A stretch of 64,000 nt of DNA from Chondrosia reniformis (lineage: Eukaryota; Porifera; Demospongiae; Chondrillida; Chondrillidae): NCBI GenBank assembly GCA_947172415.1, contig OX359195.1, positions 4,501,501 to 4,565,500 of the forward strand, read 5' to 3'. Position 1 is the stretch's first letter. Every line of letters starts with the position of its first letter. The notes under the pieces are model-generated. The model was not told where the DNA came from. It worked only from the letters and a program-made list of their open reading frames with translations, and made no database searches. Below are positions 61,401 through 64,000 of the stretch, in pieces. A program made the translations under genes and the position numbers.

Positions 61401-63248
61401 ATGACAGAAACAGAGACAAGATATGTTACGCATAAGGAAAGTAAGGGGTATACGTGTTGGCCGAGCACCCCCAGGTAGTTTGAGCCCCGCTAAGGAACCA
61501 TTTGTCTGGGGACGCATACATATATCCTCAGACATTAACATGTCCCAGAGTTCAGCTAAAACCTGGGGGTACAGCCCACCCTTTCACGCCCTCTTAGGAA
61601 GGATGGAGAACCTAATAGGAAAACAACAAGTATTTCGAGTTTAAAAACTTGTGGGGCTGCTGCCCCCTGAATTAACTCGAACTACTTGGCCGCATCGTTG
61701 GGATTTAATATATATATTCGTAATACTAACGATTGAGGACGCTTAAGTGTCCTGAACTTTATAAATAACGATGGAAAAGCTTCGTTAACTAAAGCTTCCT
61801 GAACGCCGCCATTTGCAAAAACGATGTATTGACGTACGTATAAATTAAGTGTAACAATACTTACGTATGAACTTGTATTATACATATATCGACGTATAAA
61901 ATAAGTGTTATAATAGTTGCGTATGAACCTGTATTACATATATATATGTATATATCTTACCGTAACATGAAGCCATACAACGTAATCGGCAAATGAAAAC
62001 AATATAAGAAATATAAGAAATATAAAAAGAAGCAAAATGAAATACAAAAGCAAAACAAAAAAAGAATAGAAAGAGGAGACTTGACAGGCTAATATTGCTG
62101 CTCAAACACTTGGCCGTAGAATATGCCAATGCAGGCGATATCCGCTTAAGCTCTCTAATCTCTGTACTTCTGAGCAAATCGGTAATTACCATTAGATGAC
62201 CCAAGCATGTCACTCCGAATACCTACCATTAGCTACGGTCAACTTGGTTAACCTACATATATTTTGCAATTTTAATTAAGCAAAATGTAACGTAAAGCTT
62301 GTGCAAAAAAGTTTTCTATGAGATATGGCCTTGAAATTGATGGCAATCAAGTGACGACCAGAATCAGTTAACAAGACATCTAAGAACCAGCAAGTAGTTT
62401 GGGGATGCCAGGTGCCCCACGAGTTTTTTTAAACTCGAAATAGTTGTTTTCTGACTGCATTGATGTGGGATTATAGAGGTCCCACTGTATAACAGCAATC
62501 TGAGGTTATGAACATTTTCCCTCTTTATTTTTATATTTCATTTTGCCCTTCCCTCTTGTGACACTTTTTTAAAGACACGCAGGGTAGATTTACTCATGAC
62601 TAACAATACTTGTAGTTACGTAAGTATATACATACTTACATATATGCAACATTACCTGTTGTCCTGAGTAAACCGTGTGATTATTGATGACTACTTTTAA
62701 GATCTTGCCAAATTTTCCAAAATATTCTTGTCTTTTCAAAATATCTGGGTCAGCTAACCTTGGAGACAGTCCAATTACAAATACAAGGTTCTTCTGTACA
62801 ACTCTACAAAAAATGTAAAACAACATAATTAGAAAAGGAAAAAGAATAAACACATATGTAGGCATACCAAATAGAATGAAATTGCAACATTTTGTCTCAG
62901 ACTTATTGAGTTGATGGTTAAAAATAAATGCATGCAAAATTACAAATTAAGATTATGGTTAGAAATACACAGGCATCCTTGTATAAAAACACGGATGGTC
63001 CTAACAAATGTACGTATATGCATGTCCCAGTTGAGGGGTTGGCATTGTGGGTTAGTATATGGCATATCCATAGTGTTTAAGTTAGTCATAGATAGGATTT
63101 CCTAAATATCTAAGGACTCCCTAAATCATCCTGAGATATTTGTAGGACATCACTGTACCTTAAATCTGCTAGGTTCTTTCTACTCTCTAATAATCGTTGC
63201 TTCTTTTCTTGTGTTTTCTGTTTCTTCTTTATTTTCATTTTCTGAACC
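22030..63248 (-). CDS. CNOT4: CCR4-NOT complex subunit 4 (Not4 E3 ubiquitin ligase), 15 exons, 5'-partial
   Basis: CNOT4 is the E3 ubiquitin ligase associated with the CCR4-NOT deadenylase complex; it acts in mRNA decay and ribosome-linked quality control. Identification rests on an RRM ([32 protein letters not shown], then [15 protein letters not shown]), a following CCCH zinc finger ([20 protein letters not shown]), a lysine-rich helix before the RRM and a conserved C-terminal segment ([16 protein letters not shown]), all in the family's order. Fifteen exons were placed by GT-AG sites, and all phases agree across 14 introns, giving 785 codons plus stop. The RING finger is not present; its exon(s) must lie past 64000. 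With a RING added the protein would be longer than the vertebrate proteins, mainly through a Ser/Gln/Pro-rich middle. Introns of 85 bp to 8.2 kb hold most of the window's transposons. Codons are intact, so I think it is functional. Confidence 0.95.
22532..23136. mobile_element. 605-bp fold-back element with nested palindrome and TTCCGCA repeats (copy 2)
   Basis: Terminal repeats of about 29 bp (ac-gtacacgtcacaagttcc type) bound a G+C-richer interior packed with TTCCGCA/TTCCGTA heptamers. In its centre a second inverted repeat has arms starting gattcggctgagtatcggta (about 22682) and ending near 22826. It lies 130 bp inside the last CNOT4 intron from the terminal exon. Confidence 0.8.
23478..24260 (+). 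mobile_element. ~800-bp repeat family with long hairpin, copy B1
   Basis: The element starts at ggaatggtcgaaaaaacatgg and ends in a long inverted repeat (arms about 23965-24075 and 24150-24260, including cagtgattatatgataagg and its complement). It is shared with 42275-43103, 44311-45141, 39387-40200 and 51938-52735. No protein is encoded. It lies in the last CNOT4 intron. Confidence 0.8.
24261..24972. other. intronic DNA, nothing recognised
   Basis: Open frames at 24518-24763 and 24712-24918 (+) have no recognisable motif. The stretch is CNOT4 intron sequence. Confidence 0.35.
24973..25101 (-). CDS. CNOT4: CNOT4 exon 14: PPPGF motif
   Basis: The 129-nt exon follows gtctttgcag and ends at TTAG/gtgtgt. 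It encodes [20 protein letters not shown] and then [28 protein letters not shown] motif is characteristic of the CNOT4 C-terminal half. Phase agrees with both neighbours. Confidence 0.87.
   Translation of the reverse strand, partial: LQNHLLVSLQLTETTLIRLPSPVLLSHRLEPIFGDRWKNNHF
25573..25690 (-). repeat. TTCGAGTT-family MITE fragment (inverted)
   Basis: It contains caagtagttcgaattaattc and gtttttaaacttgaaatact, the end block of the family seen complete at 61629-61960. Confidence 0.65.
25715..25862 (+). pseudogene. exon-like fragment, unknown family
   Basis: After ATG it reads [11 protein letters not shown], then with a one-base shift [20 protein letters not shown], ending WSRR at a gtaatc donor. 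It looks like the first exon of a transposon-encoded or host gene, antisense to CNOT4. The family is not recognised. Confidence 0.3.
25872..26099 (-). other. unidentified 75-codon open frame
   Basis: The minus frame [20 protein letters not shown] lies in the CNOT4 intron between exons 13 and 14. It has plausible composition but no recognised motif and no clear splice sites at both sides. Confidence 0.2.
26536..27794 (+). mobile_element. 1.26-kb unit, copy 2: mobile 5' region of the ParB-like gene
   Basis: The unit begins CACTGGTACC and ends GGCACCTGTG, with TA on both sides (26534-26535, 27795-27796). The flanks join to acaatatactaaggtaatct, which exists uninterrupted (inverted) at 58242-58268, so this is a clean insertion of a 1.26-kb unit. 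The interior matches 4969-6254, with a 26-bp indel near 26580, and keeps the ATG leader (27259) and the [17 protein letters not shown] frame. It lies in CNOT4 intron 13. Confidence 0.8.
27829..27861. repeat. (TA)n microsatellite
   Basis: About 14 TA units. The adjacent cttccgtaacatgaagccg block is the end of the TTCGAGTT MITE family. Confidence 0.9.
28290..29330 (-). pseudogene. mariner-like transposase (decayed)
   Basis: The minus strand encodes an N-terminal helix-turn-helix ([20 protein letters not shown], then [18 protein letters not shown], 29101-29295). Further downstream come the catalytic blocks [20 protein letters not shown] and [20 protein letters not shown]. The spacing matches Tc1/mariner DDE transposases of roughly 340 residues. 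Several stops and shifts make it inactive. It lies in CNOT4 intron 13, in the same orientation as the host gene. Confidence 0.82.
29883..30134 (-). CDS. CNOT4: CNOT4 exon 13
   Basis: The 252-nt exon follows ttaattag and ends at AAAAG/gtgtgt. It encodes about 84 residues, starting [20 protein letters not shown] and including [14 protein letters not shown] and an acidic stretch. It enters in the phase left by exon 12 and is assigned by sites and frame. A plus-strand open frame at 29886-30089 is its shadow. Confidence 0.85.
30527..31394. mobile_element. piggyBac-like MITE (TTAACCCTTT ends) with inner insertion
   Basis: The left end TTAACCCTTTTCCGTCC and right end GCGGTAAAGGGTTAA are inverted, with TTAA at the outer edges. 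It is related to 9357-10779 by shared interior. Split at 30932-31322 by another inverted-repeat element. It lies in CNOT4 intron 12. Confidence 0.75.
30932..31322. mobile_element. ~390-bp inverted-repeat element nested in the piggyBac-like MITE
   Basis: Left TACAGTAAATCCCATTAATA and the complement of the right end TACTGTATATCCCAAAATTA are alignable over about 35 bp, both followed by a GTCCCTTTTATT-like block. The interior frames (30951-31226 +, 31016-31210 -) have no recognised domain. Confidence 0.65.
31447..31504 (-). CDS. CNOT4: CNOT4 exon 12: conserved C-terminal helix
   Basis: The 58-nt exon follows tacttag and encodes [19 protein letters not shown], ending at GAAG/gtacat. It corresponds to the conserved C-terminal segment of animal CNOT4 that reads approximately LQDGLRALLPNVNI. 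This confirms that the C-terminal exons belong to the same gene as the RRM exons some 26-32 kb upstream. Confidence 0.92.
31975..32126 (-). CDS. CNOT4: CNOT4 exon 11
   Basis: The 152-nt exon follows ttatgtag and encodes [20 protein letters not shown] and then [19 protein letters not shown], a predicted charged helix. Two overlapping donors are possible; GAT/gtaggt keeps phase 0 and joins exon 12 in frame, whereas the one 4 nt downstream would not. I chose the in-frame donor. Confidence 0.85.
32860..32985 (+). mobile_element. Penelope-type terminal fragment
   Basis: It contains the hammerhead-like core and the block aattagtaaattcatgttgctg followed by caataaggctttattctca, matching 13996-14150 in reverse. 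Confidence 0.6.
32904..32970 (+). ncRNA. hammerhead-ribozyme-like motif (copy at 32.9 kb)
   Basis: Invariant CTGATGA (32909-32915), a 4-bp helix II with wobble pairs, and GAAA (32929-32932) are present. A 5-bp helix I forms between TATTG (32904-32908) and CAATA (32966-32970) around the predicted cleavage site. Helix III is damaged: AACC stands where CGTC is expected opposite GACG (32960-32963). It is probably inactive but well enough preserved to recognise. Confidence 0.45.
33194..33280 (-). CDS. CNOT4: CNOT4 exon 10
   Basis: The 87-nt exon follows cttactatag and ends at GCTA/gtaagt. It encodes [20 protein letters not shown] and then LSIKSQAA. The DPWPDS stretch resembles the short Trp/Asp/Pro motifs of the vertebrate middle region, though weakly. 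The intron before it is only 85 bp, the shortest in the gene. Confidence 0.82.
33366..33491 (-). CDS. CNOT4: CNOT4 exon 9
   Basis: The 126-nt exon follows tttgtag and ends at CAAA/gtgaga. It encodes [20 protein letters not shown] and further Gly/Ser/Pro-rich sequence. It is assigned by splice sites and phase: it enters with two bases that complete exon 8's split codon and leaves with one. An 8.2-kb intron full of nested transposons separates it from exon 8. Confidence 0.82.
33773..33861 (+). repeat. TTCGAGTT-family MITE, left part
   Basis: Reads aacaagtatttcgagtttaa through ggatttaatata; the rest of the same copy resumes at 38636. The Tc1 element at 33864-38635 was inserted into it. Confidence 0.85.
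34016..34408 (-). pseudogene. Tc1 transposase, C-terminal half
   Basis: Encodes [37 protein letters not shown] and [15 protein letters not shown], the second and third catalytic blocks (DNAP, NPxEHLW) of a Tc1 DDE transposase. It continues in another frame to a stop near 34100. This half lies on the other side of the LINE from its N-terminal half. Confidence 0.85.
34409..34500 (+). pseudogene. extra Tc1 transposase tail in plus orientation at the LINE 5' edge
   Basis: Reads [20 protein letters not shown] on the plus strand, immediately beside the minus-strand copy of the same motif (34200-34260). It belongs to a second Tc1 copy fused to the LINE 5' end or created by inversion at insertion. 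Confidence 0.7.
34773..34799 (+). other. 2A-like ribosome-skipping motif in LINE N-terminus
   Basis: Residues 108-116 of the frame starting at 34452 are GNIESNPGP, preceded by the Leu-rich stretch LSLLLLLA. The consensus 2A core is D(V/I)ExNPGP with a hydrophobic lead-in; here Asn replaces Asp. 2A-like motifs are known near the N-termini of some APE-type LINEs of invertebrates. Confidence 0.7.
37148..37558. mobile_element. 411-bp MITE (CAGGGCCG ends) inserted in the LINE
   Basis: The ends CAGGGCCG and CGGCCCTG are inverted, with TAAAT on both sides (37143-37147, 37559-37563). The LINE reading continues across the insertion site when it is removed. hAT-like termini are possible, but the duplication is 5 bp rather than 8. 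Confidence 0.75.
37813..38538 (-). pseudogene. Tc1 transposase, N-terminal half
   Basis: The frame 38224-38538 has a helix-turn-helix ([20 protein letters not shown], then [14 protein letters not shown]). 37958-38287 has a second DNA-binding part and the first catalytic Asp in [19 protein letters not shown] frameshift separates the two frames, and the coding sequence then runs into the LINE 3' end. The protein order is interrupted by the insertion, and the frames are also broken. Confidence 0.85.
38636..38859 (+). repeat. TTCGAGTT-family MITE, right part
   Basis: It continues the copy begun at 33773: gattgaggacgcttatgcgtcctgaaca through agttgtgtatgaac. It is interrupted at its far end by the element at 38860. 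Confidence 0.85.
38860..39374. mobile_element. 515-bp inverted-repeat element (GTGACCGTCCATGCG ends)
   Basis: The left end GTGACCGTCCATGCGAAAAG and the right end are perfect inverted repeats of at least 25 bp. It is inserted in a TATATAT stretch, so the target duplication is unclear. Frames inside (38748-39059, 38833-39123) are not recognised. Confidence 0.85.
39387..40200 (-). mobile_element. ~800-bp hairpin repeat family, copy B4
   Basis: In reverse relative to B1. The hairpin part (39519-39627) has arms including cttaactatacacatcactt and its complement. The body contains ctagggtagcctattcccta and the short palindrome agagagtac/gtatctct at 40177-40200. Confidence 0.8.
40393..40790 (+). repeat. 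TTCGAGTT-family MITE copy
   Basis: From caagtagttcgagtttaaaa through the poly-C run, gcatcgttggg and gattgaggacgcttaagtgt, to cgtaacatgaagccata and a ggctgcc/ggcagcc palindrome. Internally it repeats the tgacatataaa-tgttataata-tgaactcgtattata segment twice. Confidence 0.75.
40427..40443 (+). repeat. poly-C run in MITE
   Basis: About 19 consecutive C. Other copies of the same MITE have 5-7 at this place, so this copy expanded. On the minus (CNOT4-sense) strand it is poly-G. Confidence 0.9.
40880..41656. mobile_element. Tigger-type element with inner Penelope-type insert
   Basis: The ends are GTGAACCCTCAATTAACGGA and (inverted) CAGTGGACTTGCCATCC. The interior at 41196-41364 is an inverted repeat carrying a hammerhead-like core. 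It lies in CNOT4 intron 8, just downstream of exon 8. Confidence 0.55.
41196..41364 (+). ncRNA. hammerhead-like core within 64-nt inverted repeat
   Basis: CTAATGA (41278-41284; consensus CTGATGA), helix II GACCC/GGGTC (41286-41290, 41294-41298) with a 3-nt loop, then AAAAC in place of GAAAC. The surrounding arms (tctaaaaaacgcagtttggc and complement) form a longer stem. Two core substitutions predict inactivity. Confidence 0.4.
41698..42209 (-). CDS. CNOT4: CNOT4 exon 8: large Ser/Gln-rich disordered region
   Basis: This 512-nt exon is the longest in the window. It follows atgtag and ends at the strong donor GGAA/gtgagt. It encodes about 170 residues that are rich in Ser, Gln, Asp and Lys (for example [17 protein letters not shown]) with no recognisable fold, in the position of the poorly conserved Ser/Pro-rich middle of CNOT4. 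A short plus-strand open frame at 41770-41982 is its shadow. Confidence 0.85.
42275..43103 (+). mobile_element. ~800-bp hairpin repeat family, copy B2
   Basis: From tcagagagtgcag through the body (ccaaattgaatgtattatca) to the hairpin (42785-43103) with cagttattatatgataaggt-type arms. It lies in CNOT4 intron 7. Confidence 0.8.
43440..44030 (+). pseudogene. LINE 3' fragment (C-terminal Cys/His domain)
   Basis: The frame 43478-43852 has [39 protein letters not shown] and LASCPAL, the C-x2-C...H-x4-C-like tail found after the RT of many LINEs. Beyond the stop the reading continues [20 protein letters not shown]. It is a 5'-truncated copy. Confidence 0.65.
44311..45141 (+). mobile_element. ~800-bp hairpin repeat family, copy B3 (most complete)
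   Basis: Starts with the short palindrome agagagtac-agta-gtactctct, then the body, then a long hairpin with arms around 44860-44955 and 45020-45115 (agacactgattatatgataa and its complement). Ends ttatttacttg. Confidence 0.85.
45320..46330 (+). pseudogene. Penelope-like retroelement remnant
   Basis: The pieces read in one direction: [30 protein letters not shown], then [20 protein letters not shown] and [17 protein letters not shown], then [20 protein letters not shown] (RT motif A). Near 46110-46230 comes [20 protein letters not shown] followed by MNLDQVI, the end of the GIY-YIG endonuclease region. The RT motifs between are deleted, and frames shift several times. A hammerhead-like motif follows at 46.36 kb. 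Confidence 0.82.
46351..46432 (+). ncRNA. hammerhead-ribozyme-like motif 3' of the Penelope-like element
   Basis: Helix II GACCC-TCA-GGGTC (46366-46378) is perfect and is followed by GAAAC (46379-46383). A helix III CGTC (46383-46386)/GACG (46423-46426) encloses about 36 nt. The first core box reads CGGAAGA (46358-46364) instead of CTGATGA and the base after helix III is C not T, so it should be inactive. Its position matches the hammerheads in the terminal repeats of Penelope-like elements. Confidence 0.5.
46630..46975 (+). other. A-rich, T-poor stretch with AACG/AACCG words
   Basis: A strand-asymmetric block rich in aaacga, aaccga, aagcga and gcgac words with few long T runs. It is not coding and has no clear period. 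It lies in CNOT4 intron 7. Confidence 0.4.
47238..47296 (-). CDS. CNOT4: CNOT4 exon 7: divergent linker
   Basis: The 59-nt exon sits between ctttag and the donor CAGTG/gtaaga and encodes [19 protein letters not shown] plus two bases of a Trp codon completed by the next exon. The sequence itself is not recognisable. The exon is supported by its sites and by reading-frame continuity on both sides. Confidence 0.8.
47986..48040. repeat. perfect 25-bp palindrome
   Basis: The arms ttgaattggtatctacgtat(ctaaa) at 47986-48010 and the exact complement at 48016-48040 are separated by only 5 nt. There is no mismatch. It is in CNOT4 intron 6, between the microexon and exon 7. Confidence 0.95.
48183..48555. 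repeat. long hairpin related to the ~800-bp family
   Basis: Arms of about 85 nt (48203-48290 and 48470-48555; for example aaaacaagggatcatgtgac and complement) plus an inner stem (aaccatagacatcacttcc and complement). Only the hairpin part of the family is present. Confidence 0.75.
48588..49068. repeat. long hairpin of a second family
   Basis: Arms at about 48590-48660 and 48990-49063 share gaaacaagaaagggatgtta and gctgtgcatgaatcatac with their complements. A relative is at 54556-54740. It ends 70 bp from the CNOT4 microexon. Confidence 0.75.
49141..49162 (-). CDS. CNOT4: CNOT4 exon 6: 22-nt microexon
   Basis: The minus strand reads ttttacttgcag, then 22 nt, then a consensus donor gtaagt. The exon supplies one base to finish the Gly codon left by exon 5, then seven codons (SKRPNSG), ending exactly in phase 0. 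Exon 7 needs phase 0 and exon 5 ends in phase 2, so without this piece they cannot be joined in frame. The strong sites and exact phase repair make it convincing, although there is no homology for so short a peptide. Confidence 0.85.
49636..49752 (-). CDS. CNOT4: CNOT4 exon 5: linker after zinc finger
   Basis: The 117-nt exon follows ttccag. It begins [10 protein letters not shown], matching the KHQEYEQKL segment that directly follows the zinc finger in animal CNOT4, then becomes divergent ([20 protein letters not shown]). The donor is AAAGG/gtatgc, leaving two bases of a Gly codon that is completed only by the 22-nt exon. Confidence 0.9.
50050..54049 (+). mobile_element. LINE with coiled-coil ORF1, endonuclease and RT, decayed
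   Basis: ORF1-like frame 50027-50281 ([20 protein letters not shown]), then a Leu/Glu/Lys-rich coiled-coil and a Lys/Arg-rich tail (50.3-50.7 kb). Endonuclease pieces [33 protein letters not shown] and [13 protein letters not shown] lie at 51.0-51.5 kb. RT pieces [15 protein letters not shown] and [15 protein letters not shown] lie at 53.6-53.8 kb. It is cut by a repeat at 51938-52735, truncated at 54049 by another copy, and full of stops. It lies in CNOT4 intron 4. Confidence 0.82.
51938..52735 (-). mobile_element. ~800-bp repeat family, copy B5, inserted in the LINE
   Basis: Reverse orientation. It has lost the inner part of the hairpin and carries an internal segment with an extra aactcgagctacttat block (52275-52330). 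The outer end is agagagtac-cgcc-gtactctct. LINE frames resume after it. Confidence 0.8.
54050..54480 (+). mobile_element. ~800-bp repeat family, partial copy B6
   Basis: Begins tcagagagtacggttatact and keeps the outline of the body (aaaatggtagcgctagt-type block, cttcttcatcttcttgg) but diverges strongly. A further short piece is at 54836-54905. Confidence 0.55.
54556..54740. repeat. 185-bp hairpin, second family
   Basis: Arms aacaataaaaattttctaca (54556-54586) and complement (54705-54736), inside which tatttatgcatgaatcctac pairs with gtatgattcatgcatgaata. Related to 48588-49068. Confidence 0.8.
55125..55607 (-). pseudogene. PIF/Harbinger transposase fragment
   Basis: The frame 55293-55607 reads [20 protein letters not shown] and [14 protein letters not shown], the helix-rich DNA-binding part of HARBI1-type transposases. 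After a shift, [20 protein letters not shown] and [11 protein letters not shown] give the first catalytic-Asp block region of the DDE domain. The rest is missing. It lies in CNOT4 intron 4, same strand as the gene, close to exon 4. Confidence 0.75.
55766..55897 (-). CDS. CNOT4: CNOT4 exon 4: CCCH zinc finger
   Basis: The 132-nt exon follows tttttag and encodes [19 protein letters not shown] and then [17 protein letters not shown]. The Cys/His spacing (C-x8-C-x4-C-x3-H) is the C3H1 finger that follows the RRM in CNOT4. The TKEDMA stretch after it is also typical. The donor is AAGG/gtgagg. Confidence 0.95.
56211..56259. repeat. 24-bp palindrome with one-base centre
   Basis: Arms tttatgtattaaatacttaa(ccca) and complement, one mismatch, centre base at 56235. 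It lies in CNOT4 intron 3. Confidence 0.9.
57131..57231 (-). CDS. CNOT4: CNOT4 exon 3: second half of RRM
   Basis: The 101-nt exon follows cacttgtag and encodes [20 protein letters not shown] and then [10 protein letters not shown], the second RRM half including the RNP1-type AYITY strand. The donor is AA/gtgggt. The last two bases join the next exon's first G to give Lys, restoring the [11 protein letters not shown] continuity expected in CNOT4. Confidence 0.95.
57420..57520 (+). repeat. dispersed MITE-like repeat, partial copy
   Basis: Contains aggtaatctaatataaata and tggctccaagaaaggaccta, matching 14345-14527 in part. Confidence 0.6.
57521..58057. other. intronic DNA, nothing recognised
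   Basis: The open frame 57789-57983 has no recognised motif. Confidence 0.3.
58058..58275 (-). repeat. dispersed MITE-like repeat, inverted copy
   Basis: Reverse complement of 14345-14527, with an intact aggtaatct...acttgtaa end. Its far end supplies the uninterrupted target for the insertion at 26536. Confidence 0.75.
58283..59056. mobile_element. 774-bp Tigger-type MITE
   Basis: CAGTGGAACCTCTCTATAAT at the left and its complement at the right (GGAGGTTCCACTG), TA flanks. An internal palindrome near 58668-58742 (gtgaacgtgaaccagacccc and complement). Confidence 0.85.
59060..59780 (-). repeat. TTCGAGTT-family MITE, inverted, split by LINE tail
   Basis: Inverted copy: tataatacgagttcatac up to 59134, LINE fragment, then atacgcaactattgtaacac through cgagttaatttggggggg. 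The ATAC at the junctions is the probable target duplication. Confidence 0.8.
59135..59530 (+). pseudogene. LINE 3' fragment
   Basis: Reads [20 protein letters not shown] and [20 protein letters not shown], a Cys/His tail domain of LINE RTs, with a 3' flank ending ataataacaacataaacata. 5'-truncated and inserted in the MITE at ATAC. Confidence 0.7.
59800..60520 (+). pseudogene. LINE 3' fragment of another family
   Basis: Frames read [20 protein letters not shown], then [39 protein letters not shown] (Cys/His domain), [15 protein letters not shown] and, after a stop, [20 protein letters not shown], a C-terminal domain resembling the nuclease-like tail of some LINE proteins. Few breaks suggest it is younger than most. 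Confidence 0.7.
60545..60633. repeat. Tigger-type right terminus fragment
   Basis: Repeats attcggattkgcgaggg twice and ends gtgCACTGTA, as in pogo/Tigger ends. Confidence 0.5.
60660..60985 (+). pseudogene. pogo/Tigger transposase C-terminal fragment
   Basis: Across a frameshift the reading is [12 protein letters not shown] then QSWRSVSAV, resembling the W-x-x-V...T-I-x-N-C-F region near the end of Tigger transposases, followed by an acidic tail [16 protein letters not shown]. Weak but consistent with the terminus just upstream. Confidence 0.45.
60986..61628. other. intronic DNA, nothing recognised
   Basis: The stretch 61460-61620 is G+C-richer and contains cccccaggtagttt...aaacctgggggt, a short inverted repeat. 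No coding family recognised. Confidence 0.35.
61629..61985 (+). repeat. TTCGAGTT-family MITE, most complete copy
   Basis: Runs from aagtatttcgagtttaaaaa through gaattaactcgaactacttg, gattgaggacgcttaagtgt, gttaactaaagcttcctgaa and two tacgtataaa...tgaac repeats to cgtaacatgaagccatacaa. Start block is itself palindromic. No protein. Confidence 0.8.
62389..62450 (-). repeat. TTCGAGTT-family MITE end fragment
   Basis: agcaagtagtttgggg...ccccacgagtttttttaaac, an inverted end block. Confidence 0.55.
62656..62803 (-). CDS. CNOT4: CNOT4 exon 2: first half of RRM
   Basis: The 148-nt exon has an acceptor ttgtag and a donor CAG/gtaatg. It encodes [20 protein letters not shown] and continues through [16 protein letters not shown]. 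The RNP-like strand VFVIGL and the GKFGKI segment are hallmarks of the CNOT4 RRM, and this is the best-conserved exon in the window. The 355-bp intron before it is among the shorter ones in the gene. Confidence 0.96.
63159..63248 (-). CDS. CNOT4: CNOT4 exon 1 of window: basic helix before RRM
   Basis: The 90-nt exon follows an acceptor reading ttatag and ends at the donor AG/gtacag. It encodes a lysine/glutamine-rich helix ([18 protein letters not shown], then SRKNLADL) that matches the segment joining the RING and RRM in CNOT4. It starts with one base of a split codon, so an upstream coding exon exists, and ends two bases into an Arg codon completed by the next exon. Confidence 0.93.
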
Positions 63249-63589
63249 CTATAAACAAAACAAACTTCAATGCATGCGGCGGTATTTGAATATTAACACT
63301 AAATTATGCAGAGTCTGCTGATATAACAAGTGACTCAATAATATACATAGAGTTCAAGCATGCTAACAAGTATGAAACTGCCCAAGTAGATATATCAGCA
63401 AACTAGTGGGCTACCGTATATTAGGTTTTAATTGCATGTTCTTAATAATAGCAAATTGTGAGATATCCTTGCTAACACAAAAATTAAACGTGCAATCAAT
63501 CAAATTACGTAATCATACTTAGGTAGCTTTCTCTAGTTACTACAATTTGCCTGAGAAAGTGGTAAACAACTTTAAAGTACACTCAAATG

Positions 63590-64000
63590 CCTCATATTCA
63601 GACGCCTCTAATCCGGATTCACCTGTCTACCAAACGACCAAAACATTGTGCAACATTCATTTTCGCCTAAAGTTGTATTGATTTATCTTAAGTTTGCAAG
63701 GTTAGAAAGATGGCAGACCCGTTCCAAGCAAGCGAAAGAGATCTGTACTGTCTCTTGACACAAAATTGAAGATCATTGGTGAGGTTAAGGAGGGAAGCTC
63801 TCAGAAATTTGTGGCCAATAAGTATGGAGTTGCCTAATCAATCGTCAGCGATATTTGGAAAGATCGTGGAGAAAATCGAGAACTCGATGTCTTCTGTAGA
63901 ATCTATTGATCTGTCATGCTTTCTAAGAAGAGGTACATACTTCATGAACTGTTCTAATATACGGATATTTCTCACTTACGGACAGGGTCTGGTCCCAAGG
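63590..64000 (+). mobile_element. Tigger/pogo element, 5' part, cut by window edge
   Basis: A terminus-like segment (gcctctaatccggattcacc) precedes a broken frame reading KRKRSVLSLDTKLKIIGEVK, EGSSQKFVANKYGVA, stop, SIVSDIWKDR, the helix-turn-helix (Psq/CENP-B-type) of Tigger transposases. Lies upstream of CNOT4 exon 1 of this window, presumably in the next intron. Confidence 0.75.

Noticed and set aside
1..64000. CRISPR arrays, tRNA or rRNA genes, viral genomes
   Set aside because: No regularly spaced repeats, no cloverleaf-like or rRNA segments and no viral structural or replication genes were recognised; the RT sequences are of LINE and Penelope-like types.

Overview
The window is animal nuclear DNA: AT-rich, intron-rich, and full of decayed transposable elements of many classes. 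It is most likely a sponge or another early-branching invertebrate. The sponge guess rests on the transposon mix and on a decayed ParB-like gene that, from memory, resembles a family expanded in demosponges, so it is an inference. I saw no bacterial operons, CRISPR arrays, rRNA or tRNA. || The one clearly functional host gene is CNOT4 (Not4), the RING/RRM ubiquitin ligase of the CCR4-NOT complex. It lies on the minus strand from 63248 down to its stop at 22030. I placed 15 coding exons (63159-63248, 62656-62803, 57131-57231, 55766-55897, 49636-49752, 49141-49162, 47238-47296, 41698-42209, 33366-33491, 33194-33280, 31975-32126, 31447-31504, 29883-30134, 24973-25101, 22030-22403). Every splice junction keeps the reading frame, and together they encode 785 residues. 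The 5' exon(s) with the RING finger lie beyond the right edge. One exon is only 22 nt long. The introns, up to 8.2 kb, are packed with transposons. || Layout. 1-4968: no identifiable gene, small inverted-repeat elements, exon-like fragments near 4.1-4.7 kb. 4969-12245: a plus-strand ParB-like multi-exon pseudogene whose 1.29-kb 5' part is duplicated at 26536-27794 as a transposon-like unit. 9357-10779: a TTAA-type element nested with another inside an intron of that pseudogene. 12.3-17.3 kb: hammerhead-like motif, reverse-transcriptase fragment, Tigger-type MITEs. 17.46-21.25 kb: a plus-strand LINE remnant just downstream of the CNOT4 3' end. 22-63 kb: CNOT4 with intronic insertions, including a mariner (28.3-29.3 kb), a Tc1 element (33864-38635) split by a LINE that is itself split by a MITE, a Penelope-like element (45.3-46.4 kb), a LINE (50.05-54.05 kb), a PIF/Harbinger remnant (55.1-55.6 kb), and several copies of an ~800-bp family carrying a long hairpin. 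63.6-64 kb: start of a Tigger/pogo element. || The most interesting points are the phase-perfect 22-nt microexon, four hammerhead-ribozyme-like motifs of which one sits just downstream of a Penelope-like ORF, a 2A-like skipping motif in the LINE N-terminus, the four-level nested insertion, the mobile copy of a host-gene-like 5' region, and many long hairpins inside the transcribed introns of CNOT4.
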